Positions 26,098-33,920 of a stretch of DNA of 51,222 bases are shown here, piece by piece (positions within the stretch are counted from its first letter, which is position 1; each line of letters opens with the position of its first letter). Position numbers and translations under genes: made by a program. The DNA is from Planctomycetota bacterium (GTDB lineage Bacteria; Planctomycetota; GCA-002687715). The notes beneath the pieces were generated by a model, which ran no database searches, had not been told where the DNA came from, and worked only from the letters and a program-made list of their open reading frames with translations. The stretch spans positions 1 through 51,222 of the forward strand of contig NZBC01000258.1 in the NCBI GenBank assembly GCA_002687715.1, read 5' to 3'.

Positions 26098-28146
26098 GTG
26101 CCCTACGACCTTCGCCGCGACCATCTCATTGCCGCGCTCCCCTCCGAACCCGGAGGCAAGCGGCTGGGGCCGTGCGTCATCGTCGATCGGATCGGCCAGG
26201 GCGGCATGGGGGTGGTCTACCGGGGGCGGCACTCCGAGTTGGATCGCGAGGTGGCGATCAAGTGTCTCTTCTCGTCGTGGGCGCAGCAGGACGACACTTA
26301 CGTCCAACGCTTCCGCCGCGAGGCGCGCATCGCGGGCGAGCTCAAGCACCCGCATCTGGTCGAGGTGCTGGCCAGCGGTTGCGAACACGACATCCACTAT
26401 CTGGTGATGGAGTTCGTCGACGGTGTCCCGCTCGGCCGGGTGGTGCGACGCGGCGGAGCGCTGACTCCGGGTGAGGCAGCGATGGTCGCACGGGACGCAG
26501 CAGACGCAGTCGCACTCGCGCACTCGCGGGATGTCGTCCACCGGGACCTGAAGCCCGACAACCTGCTCATCGACCTGCACGGCCGGGTGAAGGTCGCGGA
26601 CCTCGGCCTCGCGAAGGCGACTCGAGGCGGGCTCGACTCGTTCGCAACGGCGAGCGGCGTCGTGCTGGGATCGTTTCCGTACATGCCCCCCGAGCAGTTC
26701 GAGAGCCTCTCCAAAGTCGGGCCGACCGGCGACGTGTACTCCCTTGGCGCGACCCTCGACTACATGCTCAGCGGTGAGGTCGCGGTCTCTGGCGCCCCCC
26801 CCGGTGAGGTGATGGTACGGGCGCGCCATGGTGACTTCCCCGATCTCGACACGCGCCGGCCGGGACTGCCGCCGCACCTGGTGTCGATCGTCCGCCGCGC
26901 CACGAGCCGCGATCCCGAGGACCGCTATGCGTACGCGGGCGATCTGGCGACGGCGCTGGACCTGTTCATCGACGACGCCCCGGCCGGCAGCGCCGGGGAG
27001 ACCGCGGCGGTCCTCGGACGCCGGGTCACCGCGGTCCGGGCGAGAACGGCACCCGCCGACGAGGCGGACGACTTCGTCGAGGCGTTCCCGACCTCGTCCC
27101 AGGACCAGGCTGGCCCCGTCGGTTCGACTCCGCCCCCCCTCCCCGCGTCCGCTCGGACGCCGCCTCCGTTGCGTTCTGCCGGAGACGCACCAGGGACCGG
27201 CCTCCACATCACGAGCGGCGACGTGGCCGCCGAACATCTCGCGGCTCATGGTGTTCGCGGCGAGGTGGTCCCATGGCGGGACATCCTCCACGAGGGCCCC
27301 CTCCCCGCGGGTGTCGGGCCTGCCGCGCTGGCGGCGCTCCGCGCGCGCTGGCTCGGGGCGCAGCCGTTTCCCGTCGCAGTCGAGGCCCGGAAGGCGGCCG
27401 GGGACTTCCACCAGCGGGACGCTCGGCTGGCCGATGCCATCGAGGGCCCGCTGACGCTCTGGTTCGAGAAGGACCTCTGCGACCAGCTCCAGTTGCTCCA
27501 GATCCTCTCGCGTCTTCCGGACGGCGCGTGCGAGTCCACGCGGCTCGTCATCGCGGGGAACAACCTCAGCGGTTTCGTCGCCCTGTCGGACCTGGCCAAG
27601 GCTACCGTCGCTGATCCGTCACCCGGACGGCTCGGACCCGAAGCCCTTCGCTACGCCCGCGATGCGTTCGACGCGATCCGCGCCGCCGATCCGGATGCCC
27701 TCGTAACGCTCTCGCATGACGAACCCGACCCTTCACTGCCCTGGGTCGTGCCGGCCGTGCAGCGCTGGCTCCTCGAGTGGCCTTCGACCACGGACGGGCT
27801 CGGACAGACCGAGCATCGGGCGCTCCACATCATCGCTGACGGCGGCGCGACGGCCGGATCGGCCTACCAAGCCAGCCAGATCGAGGAGCCGTTCCCGTTC
27901 CTCGGCGACTCCACGTTCTTTCTCCGAGTACACGCGCTGATGGAGGCCCCCCGGCCGCTGGTCCGCTGGCCGGACGCCGACGATGGCATCCTGTCCCTCA
28001 CCAAGGACGGGGAGGCCGTGCTCCAGGGCCGGGCCGACGCGGTGAAGCTCGGCGGCATCGAGCGGTGGTACGGCGGCGTCCTCCTCAAGGGCGGCGACGC
28101 GGCGTGGCGGGTGGACCGTGCATCTGGGTCCCTCGTCGCGACCTAG
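26098..28146 (+). CDS. Ser/Thr protein kinase fused to DUF1835 domain
   Basis: Residues about 25-290 form a Hanks-type kinase: GQGGMG (33-38), VAIK (K55), HRDLKPDN (D150), DLG in place of DFG (D168), SFPYMPPEQ and GDVYSLGATL. No membrane segment is present. A proline-rich linker (about 300-365) joins it to a DUF1835-like domain starting at about 369 (LHITSGDVAAEHLAAHG, then PWRDILHEGPLP), with the C-terminal DUF3658-like part around 565-682. The GTG at 26098 is preceded by TATCCT at 6 nt, suggesting leaderless expression. The kinase may control or sense whatever the DUF1835 part binds; that function is unknown. Confidence 0.82.
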   Translation: MPYDLRRDHLIAALPSEPGGKRLGPCVIVDRIGQGGMGVVYRGRHSELDREVAIKCLFSSWAQQDDTYVQRFRREARIAGELKHPHLVEVLASGCEHDIHYLVMEFVDGVPLGRVVRRGGALTPGEAAMVARDAADAVALAHSRDVVHRDLKPDNLLIDLHGRVKVADLGLAKATRGGLDSFATASGVVLGSFPYMPPEQFESLSKVGPTGDVYSLGATLDYMLSGEVAVSGAPPGEVMVRARHGDFPDLDTRRPGLPPHLVSIVRRATSRDPEDRYAYAGDLATALDLFIDDAPAGSAGETAAVLGRRVTAVRARTAPADEADDFVEAFPTSSQDQAGPVGSTPPPLPASARTPPPLRSAGDAPGTGLHITSGDVAAEHLAAHGVRGEVVPWRDILHEGPLPAGVGPAALAALRARWLGAQPFPVAVEARKAAGDFHQRDARLADAIEGPLTLWFEKDLCDQLQLLQILSRLPDGACESTRLVIAGNNLSGFVALSDLAKATVADPSPGRLGPEALRYARDAFDAIRAADPDALVTLSHDEPDPSLPWVVPAVQRWLLEWPSTTDGLGQTEHRALHIIADGGATAGSAYQASQIEEPFPFLGDSTFFLRVHALMEAPRPLVRWPDADDGILSLTKDGEAVLQGRADAVKLGGIERWYGGVLLKGGDAAWRVDRASGSLVAT

Positions 28147-29303
28147 GTCAGACTGGGGCCCGCAAGTTCCCCGAGCAACCGCAAGAAGCTCTCGTAGCGA
28201 TGTGCTGTGATCGATCCGTTTGCCACCGCCGCCTTCACCCCGCAACCGGGTTCGGCGGCGTGGCGGCAGTCCCGGAACCGGCACTCCGCGGCGTCGAACT
28301 CCGGGAACACGCGGCGCAGCGTGGCGAGCTCGAGCTTCCAGAGTCCGAACTCGCGGATGCCGGGCGTGTCGATGACGCGGGTGCCGTCGCCGAGGACGCG
28401 CAGACTGGACCCGGTCGTCGTGTGTCGGCCACGTCCGTCGTCTCCGCGCACGTCGCCCGTGAGCCGGCTTCCGTCCGGGTCCAGGGCGTTGAGGAGCGAC
28501 GACTTGCCAACGCCGCTCTGGCCGACGAGGACCGTCGTGCGTCCGGTGACGAGCTCACGCAGCTGAGTGAGGCCGGTCGCCGCCTTCGCGGACGTCCAGA
28601 CGACAGGTATGCCGGCATCGCGCCACGGAGCGAGTTGCGACTCCGTCTCGGCGCGGGCGCGATCGTCCGCGAGGTCCGCCTTGTTCACGCAGATCACCGC
28701 CGCGACGTCACCGGCCTCGAGCGCGCAGACGATGCGATCGACCAGTCGGGCCCGCGGCCGGCTCGCGTCGAGCGTCACCACCGCGACGTCGACGTTGGCC
28801 GCGAGCAAGCGTTCCCGTCCCGGTGTCGACGGATCGGGTCGTGAGAGGCGTGAGCTTCGGGGCAGGATCCGCACCACTCGCAGCTCCGCCGGGTCGAGCA
28901 TCGCCTGATCGCCAACCGCGATCGAACTTCGCTGCGTCCGTGCGATCTCGCCGCTCAGTTGCACGTCGCGCTCCGCGTCATCGATCAGCACGCGTGCGCG
29001 TCCCGTGGTGAGTCCAACCACGAGCGCTTCGCGGCCTTCCGAGTCCGGGATCACGATCTCGGGCGATTCGGGCGCGGGGGCGGCTGCATCGAGGTCTCGG
29101 CGCCGGCGGATACGCTCGAACCCCTCGGCCTCGTCGTCGTCCGCGACCCCGTCCCATTCCTTGCGGCGTGGTTCGCGCGTCGGATGCTCGGCGCGCCGGC
29201 GCCGTTGCAGGTCCTTCAGCCGGCGCTTCTCGTCGTGGGTCTTCTCTTTGTCGATGCCGCGCAGGGCGCGGCGGCGGATGGAGTCCTTGTCACGATTCGT
29301 CAA
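28143..29303 (-). CDS. rsgA: Ribosome small-subunit GTPase RsgA
   Basis: The 386-residue protein has the circularly permuted GTPase order of RsgA/YjeQ: OB-fold, then G4 VNKADL, then G1 GQSGVGKSSLL, G3 DTPGIREFGLW, and a C-terminal zinc site (CRFRDCRH, PGCGV). RsgA aids late 30S assembly. An unusual basic N-terminal extension of about 80 residues (RRRALRGIDKEKTHDEKRRL) precedes the OB-fold. The start is a TTG at 29303 with GGAGA upstream, and no better ATG exists. Its stop TAG shares the palindrome CTAG with the stop of the convergent kinase gene. Confidence 0.9.
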   Translation of the reverse strand: MTNRDKDSIRRRALRGIDKEKTHDEKRRLKDLQRRRRAEHPTREPRRKEWDGVADDDEAEGFERIRRRRDLDAAAPAPESPEIVIPDSEGREALVVGLTTGRARVLIDDAERDVQLSGEIARTQRSSIAVGDQAMLDPAELRVVRILPRSSRLSRPDPSTPGRERLLAANVDVAVVTLDASRPRARLVDRIVCALEAGDVAAVICVNKADLADDRARAETESQLAPWRDAGIPVVWTSAKAATGLTQLRELVTGRTTVLVGQSGVGKSSLLNALDPDGSRLTGDVRGDDGRGRHTTTGSSLRVLGDGTRVIDTPGIREFGLWKLELATLRRVFPEFDAAECRFRDCRHAAEPGCGVKAAVANGSITAHRYESFLRLLGELAGPSLT

Positions 29304-29638
29304 CGGATCGTCTCCACGGTCCGGCCTGGCGGCCGAACGGACTTGGGGCGTGCTGGGACCGACCGACGGACCTTCCGTGGTCGATCGTGGTCAGCGATGG
29401 AGAGGCCGGGCTAGCCCAGGATCGAGCGCCTTCAGGCGCCGAGCCGGGCGTCGCGCACAGCCGTGACAATCCGCGCACGGGTGGACACAGACGACTCCGG
29501 AGAGAGATGGAGGAACCGAACGGACCCAGGCTACCGAACGGGTCGCGGGCCGCAAAGTCCTCCTCGCCGGTCTGGATGGGATTACAATGCGCCTCGGACG
29601 AGACTGCGAGACCTTGGTTCAACACCGAGGAGAACGAC
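29304..29638. other. Divergent intergenic region, 335 nt
   Basis: No gene was recognised between rsgA and the TPR gene. It contains a small GCGCC-TTCA-GGCGC hairpin near 29430 and a TACAAT -10 box at 29583-29588, about 50 nt before the TPR gene, whose start has GAGGAG at 7-nt spacing. Confidence 0.4.
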
Positions 29639-30640
29639 ATGCACCGAATGCTCGCCGGGGCGCTCTGCGCCCTGTTCCTGGCCGCCGCCGTCCCGACCTT
29701 GACTGCGCAAACGGAGTCCGACCTTCGCGAAAAGGCGGAAGTGGCGTGGAAGACCAAGAACTGGACCGAAGCCGCCGCCGCATACGGAAAGCTCACCGAG
29801 GTAGCGGCCAAGGATGGCCAGGCGTGGCATCGCTTCGGCTACGCCCTGCACGCGCTCGGCAAGCTGGAAGAAGCCCTGCCCGTGCACAAGCGCGCTGCCG
29901 AGTTCCCGGGCGTCGGCGCGACCGCGACCTACAACGTCGCCTGCGTCTACGCGCTCACGGGCAAGAAGGACGACGCCATCGAGTGGCTCGGCAAGGCCGT
30001 GAAGGCCGGTTTCAACAACAAGGCCCATCTCGCCCAGGACGGCGACATGGACACCCTCCGCGCCGACCCGCGTTTCAAGGAGATTCTCGGTGGTCTCAAG
30101 GCGCCCACCGCCACCGGATACGTCGGCAACAACGCCCGCCAGGACTGCCGCCTCTCGTACTGGAACAACTCGACGTCCGCCGGACAGGTCGCCGTCAGCT
30201 ACGGCCCTGTCTCGTGGAAGGACGCCTACTCGAAGCAGATCGAGTCGCCCAAATTCGTCAACCGGCGTTGGCGTCTCGGCTCCAACTTCTGGACCACCCT
30301 CGACACGAGCATGCCGATGAAGATCGGCGGCCAGAAGATCCCCGCCGGCTACTTCTACCTCACCCTCGAGAAGAAGGACGACGGCCGCTTCATCCTCGCG
30401 TTCAACGACCCGTCCAAGATCCGCCAGAAGAAGCTCGATGCTTTCGTCGCCCACCTCACCAAGGGCGGCATCGAGGTCCCCATGGAGATGGCGAAGTCGG
30501 ACAAGAACGCGAAGCAGCTCAAGATCCACTTCATGGAGAAGAGCCCTAGCGCCGGCAAGGGCAAGCTGCACATCCGCTTCGGCCCGCACGTGCTCAGCAC
30601 GCCGTTCGTGACGCCGTTTGCCAAGAAAACGGACTATTGA
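29639..30640 (+). CDS. Secreted TPR protein with DUF2911 domain
   Basis: The 333-residue protein has a signal peptide (LAGALCALFLAAAVPTLTAQ), then tetratricopeptide repeats (about 27-150) such as AWKTKNWTEAAAAYGKLTEV and ATYNVACVYALTGKKDDAIE. Residues about 175-333 match DUF2911: VAVSYGPVSWKDAY, NRRWRLGSNFWTTLD and IGGQKIPAGYFYLTLE. DUF2911 is a beta domain of unknown function common in Bacteroidota and Planctomycetota; fusion to TPR is known. The ATG at 29639 is fixed by the GAGGAG site. It is probably a periplasmic binding or scaffold protein. Confidence 0.85.
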   Translation: MHRMLAGALCALFLAAAVPTLTAQTESDLREKAEVAWKTKNWTEAAAAYGKLTEVAAKDGQAWHRFGYALHALGKLEEALPVHKRAAEFPGVGATATYNVACVYALTGKKDDAIEWLGKAVKAGFNNKAHLAQDGDMDTLRADPRFKEILGGLKAPTATGYVGNNARQDCRLSYWNNSTSAGQVAVSYGPVSWKDAYSKQIESPKFVNRRWRLGSNFWTTLDTSMPMKIGGQKIPAGYFYLTLEKKDDGRFILAFNDPSKIRQKKLDAFVAHLTKGGIEVPMEMAKSDKNAKQLKIHFMEKSPSAGKGKLHIRFGPHVLSTPFVTPFAKKTDY

Positions 30641-30644
30641 CTCG

Positions 30645-31208
30645 TCATTCTTCGACGCACACGGCGAAGTGGATCTTGTTGATCTGAGGACTCCGCTTCG
30701 CCGCGACGTCGAGCGACTCCTCCGGCAGGATCCAGCATTGCCGGATGATCTCCTGGACGACGCCAAAGTCCTGTCGTGCGTCGCACCGGATGAGGAGCGG
30801 ACGCCTTGACGGCCTGAGACCCTCGCGGGTCTCGGTCGTCCAGGGATCCGGATAGCGGCTGCCGTCTGCCCGCTCTCGCAGCCATCGGCGGAGTGCAGCG
30901 TAGCTTTCCACCTGGTTTCTCCCGGTCAGGATCGGCGGCCGGTCGAGGTCGAGGGTCCCGGCCCGCAGATGCGGTGCCCACCGCGGATCCGTGAGATCGA
31001 TGACCGTGACGATGATCTCCTCCCAGTCGGCGCAAGCCGTCGGGAGCCGGTATGGACCCGGCAGCAACACGTCGGGACCGTTGATGTCGTCGGTGGCGCA
31101 TATCGTCAGAGCCAGCATCAGCATCAGGCCGAGGTCCACCAGCGGCGTCATCGTGGCGCGCAGGATCGGCGTAGAGACGGGCGGGAGATAGCGCATGCTT
31201 CCACCCAT
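30645..31208 (-). CDS. Orphan ExbD/TolR-like membrane protein
   Basis: The 187-residue protein has one N-terminal membrane segment with the ExbD signature (MTPLVDLGLMLMLALTICA, with the conserved aspartate of the proton channel) and a periplasmic domain ending LLIRCDARQDFGVVQEIIRQ and INKIHFAV, matching the ExbD fold. ExbD normally works with ExbB/MotA-type partners and TonB, but none is seen nearby. The ATG at 31208 is chosen; ATG at 31196 is possible. It ends only 4 nt from the convergent TPR gene. Confidence 0.7.
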   Translation of the reverse strand: MGGSMRYLPPVSTPILRATMTPLVDLGLMLMLALTICATDDINGPDVLLPGPYRLPTACADWEEIIVTVIDLTDPRWAPHLRAGTLDLDRPPILTGRNQVESYAALRRWLRERADGSRYPDPWTTETREGLRPSRRPLLIRCDARQDFGVVQEIIRQCWILPEESLDVAAKRSPQINKIHFAVCVEE

Positions 31209-31255
31209 CAATCGGCGGCGCTTCCGGTGCGGTTCATACCAATCGTGACCGACCC

Positions 31256-32479
31256 GTGGCGGTTAGAGTGCCGCCCATTCCTCCCGCCAATGAAAGCCCG
31301 AGGCGCTTCGCGATGCTCGCGCTTCTGTCCATCACCCAGTTTCTAGGGATGTCCCTGTGGATGGGGATGACTGCCGTGACCCCGCACTTGCGGATCGCGT
31401 GGAATCTCGATGCGTCCTCGACGGGGTGGCTGACCACGGCAACGCAGCTCGGTTTCGTCGCGGGTACGGCGGTCTTTGCGTTGCTCAACGTCGCTGACGT
31501 GGTGCCGGCGCGACGACTGTTTGCTTTCTGCGCGCTCGCGGGCGCTGGTGTCAACGGCGCACTCGTGATGGTCGACGACTACGCGTCCGCATTCGGGCTC
31601 CGGTTCGCTACCGGGGCCTGTCTCGCCGGCGTCTATCCTCCAGCCATGAAGATGGCTGCGACGTGGTTCTTCCGCGGCCGCGGCTTCGCCATCGGCATCC
31701 TCATCGGCGCTCTCGTACTGGGAAAGGCGTTTCCGTACGCCGCGCGAGAGGTCGCGGGCGACCGATGGGAGATGGTGGTGCTCTGTTGCTCGATGTTCGC
31801 GGTGACCGCTGCAGGCCTGGTCTTCGCGTTCTACCGAGACGGCCCTCACGGGTTCCCACGACGTCCATTCTCGTGGGCCCTCGTCGGATCGGTGACCCGC
31901 GATCGGCCGACGCGACTGGCGATTGGAGGTTACTTGGGTCACATGTGGGAGCTGTACGCCATGTGGATCTGGGTGCCGCCGTTCATCGCGGCCAGCCTCG
32001 CTGCCTGGCGTGCAGACGGACACGATGTCCCGGAGTGGACGAAGAACGCTCTCGCCTTTCTCGCGATCGCCGCCGGCGGAGTCGGCAGCTTGTGGTGCGG
32101 GCGGCTTGCCGATCGCATCGGCCGGGAACGGGCTGTCAACCGCGCGTTGGTGGCGAGCGGCGCGTGCTGTCTCCTCGCCGGCACGGTGTTCGGTGCCTCA
32201 CCCTGGTTGCTGGCGTTGTTGATCGGAGTGTGGGGGTTCTTCGTCGTCGCGGACTCGGCACAGTTCTCGACCCTCGTCACGGAGGTCGCGCCGAAGCACG
32301 CCGTCGGAACGGCGCTGACGCTGCAGACATCGATCGGGTTCCTGCTCACCATGGTGACGATCCAGACCGTGCCCTTGATCGAAGGGGCGGCCAGCTGGCG
32401 ATGGGCGTTCCCGATGCTCGCACTCGGCCCGGTCTTCGGGGTCTGGTGCATGCGGCGACTCGAGGTCCTTCGGGGGTGA
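31256..32479 (+). CDS. MFS transporter
   Basis: The 407-residue protein has about twelve membrane segments and major-facilitator features: a loop 2-3-like PARRLFAFCALAGAG, GACLAGVYPPAMKMAATWF and, in the second half, WCGRLADRIGRERAVNRALV, which matches the MFS A-motif GxxxDRxGR. It resembles CynX/NarK-like anion or drug exporters. Start choice is uncertain: GTG at 31256, GTG at 31268 or a later ATG; none has a good ribosome site. The substrate is unknown. Element C lies downstream as a likely terminator. Confidence 0.8.
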   Translation: MAVRVPPIPPANESPRRFAMLALLSITQFLGMSLWMGMTAVTPHLRIAWNLDASSTGWLTTATQLGFVAGTAVFALLNVADVVPARRLFAFCALAGAGVNGALVMVDDYASAFGLRFATGACLAGVYPPAMKMAATWFFRGRGFAIGILIGALVLGKAFPYAAREVAGDRWEMVVLCCSMFAVTAAGLVFAFYRDGPHGFPRRPFSWALVGSVTRDRPTRLAIGGYLGHMWELYAMWIWVPPFIAASLAAWRADGHDVPEWTKNALAFLAIAAGGVGSLWCGRLADRIGRERAVNRALVASGACCLLAGTVFGASPWLLALLIGVWGFFVVADSAQFSTLVTEVAPKHAVGTALTLQTSIGFLLTMVTIQTVPLIEGAASWRWAFPMLALGPVFGVWCMRRLEVLRG

Positions 32480-32502
32480 TCCAATCCGGCCGGAGCTCGG
32501 GC

Positions 32503-32609
32503 GGTAGAAGACCAGGAGCGCCAAGGAGAACCCAGGGACCCAGGAGAAGAGCCAGATCTGATCTGACTCCTGGGTTCTCCTTGGCACCTCTGGTCTCCTG
32601 ATCTTCTAC
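32503..32609. repeat. Palindromic repeat element C after MFS gene
   Basis: GCCAAGGAGAACCCAGG (32520-32536) and its exact complement (32569-32585) form 17-bp arms. Outer parts GTAGAAGA...CCAGGAG also recur inverted at 32590-32609. Inside, CAGATC-T-GATCTG and CCAGGAG/CTCCTGG allow an extended hairpin. It starts 23 nt after the MFS stop. It shares core and loop sequence with element A. Confidence 0.8.
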
Positions 32610-32638
32610 AGCGCAGTCTCCTCGCTACACTCTGCATC

Positions 32639-33820
32639 ATGAGCGCCCCGGACCCTCTCCTTCGCCCCCTCGCCAGTGATGACGACGAACGACAGTTCGC
32701 CGACGCAGCGGTTCGGTCTTTCGGCGGCGACCGTGAGCTGATCCCGTCCTGGTTCGCACGAGCGGGTCGGGAGAACATCCGGGTGCTCGAACGCGATGGA
32801 CAGGTCGTCGGCGGCTTGATGGAGATCCCGATGGGGCAGTTCTTCCTCGGGAAACGCGTCCCGATGTGCGGAGTCGCCGGCGTCGCGATCGTGCCCGAGC
32901 ACCGAGGCGGCGGGGCCGGGACCGCCATGATGGGGCAGTGCGTTCGTGCGATGCGGGCCGGCGGGTTTCCGATATCGGTGCTGTACGCGAGCACCTTCCC
33001 GCTCTATCGCCGCGCCGGGTGGGAGCACGCCGGCTCACTGTTCGAGGCGCGGCTCCCGCTCCGCCTGCTGCCGCGGCCGTCCCGTCCTCCGAGAGCCCGG
33101 CTCGAGACGGCGGACGACCGCGACGCCATCGAAGCGATCTACCGCGCTCGCGCCTGTCGCCACCACGGATGGACCGATCGCGGGCACTACGTCTGGGAGC
33201 GCATCCGGAGCCCGCTCGCGACGCAGTGCGAGGTCCTGGTCGTGACCGACGACCAAGGGACGCCATCGGGCTACGTCATGTTCATGCGCGACCGCAGCGA
33301 GGATTGGCTCGACGTGCAAGTCATGGACTGGTGCGCGACGTCTCCGGGCGCGGTGCGTGACGTCGTGTCGGTGCTCGCGAATGAGGCGTCCATGGGTGCG
33401 AACCTCCGCATCCCCTGTCTGCCCGGTGATCCGCTACTCGCGCACCTGCCCGAGCGCGGCGCCGCGGTCCAGCTCCGCGAGTGCTGGATGCTCCGCCTGA
33501 ACGACGTCCCCGCCGCGCTCAACGCCCGCGGATGGCCTCCTGGCGTGCGCGCGGAAGTGAATCTCGACGTCGAAGACCCGGTCGTGGTCGAGAACGCGGG
33601 GCGCTGGTGCATCACGGTCGAGGACGGAAACGTCGAGGTCACCGCAGGCGGATCGGGCGCGATTCGTATCGGTGTCCGAGCGCTGGCCCCGCTCTACTCG
33701 GGACACGCCACCGCGGAGACCCTCGCACTGGCCGGGCAGCTGCAAGGACCGGCCGAGGATCTTGCCGACGCAACCCGTGCGTTTGCGGCGCCGTCTCCGA
33801 CCATGGTCGACTTTTTTTGA
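32639..33820 (+). CDS. Eis-like GNAT N-acetyltransferase
   Basis: The 393-residue protein has the three-part layout of Eis: an N-terminal GNAT domain with the acetyl-CoA loop VAIVPEHRGGGAGTAMM and the FPLYRRAGWEHAG segment, a second GNAT-like domain (about 150-280), and a C-terminal SCP2-like domain (about 290-393). It ends in Phe-Phe, and in Eis the terminal carboxylate takes part in catalysis. Known members acetylate amines of proteins or aminoglycosides; the substrate here is unknown. A TACACT box lies 7 nt before the ATG, suggesting a leaderless mRNA. Confidence 0.85.
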   Translation: MSAPDPLLRPLASDDDERQFADAAVRSFGGDRELIPSWFARAGRENIRVLERDGQVVGGLMEIPMGQFFLGKRVPMCGVAGVAIVPEHRGGGAGTAMMGQCVRAMRAGGFPISVLYASTFPLYRRAGWEHAGSLFEARLPLRLLPRPSRPPRARLETADDRDAIEAIYRARACRHHGWTDRGHYVWERIRSPLATQCEVLVVTDDQGTPSGYVMFMRDRSEDWLDVQVMDWCATSPGAVRDVVSVLANEASMGANLRIPCLPGDPLLAHLPERGAAVQLRECWMLRLNDVPAALNARGWPPGVRAEVNLDVEDPVVVENAGRWCITVEDGNVEVTAGGSGAIRIGVRALAPLYSGHATAETLALAGQLQGPAEDLADATRAFAAPSPTMVDFF

Positions 33821-33920
33821 CCATGCTTGGACCGGGAGCCGCAGCCTGAGTCTGGATGCCCAGGCCGCGAGCGAGACGTTCTGATGGGACGCCGCTGCGC
33901 ACTGCTACAATCGGCGCGCC

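Noticed and set aside
29168..29638. Longer start for the TPR-DUF2911 protein
   Set aside because: The extension lacks a signal peptide and family similarity, while the ATG at 29639 has GAGGAG and a clean signal sequence.
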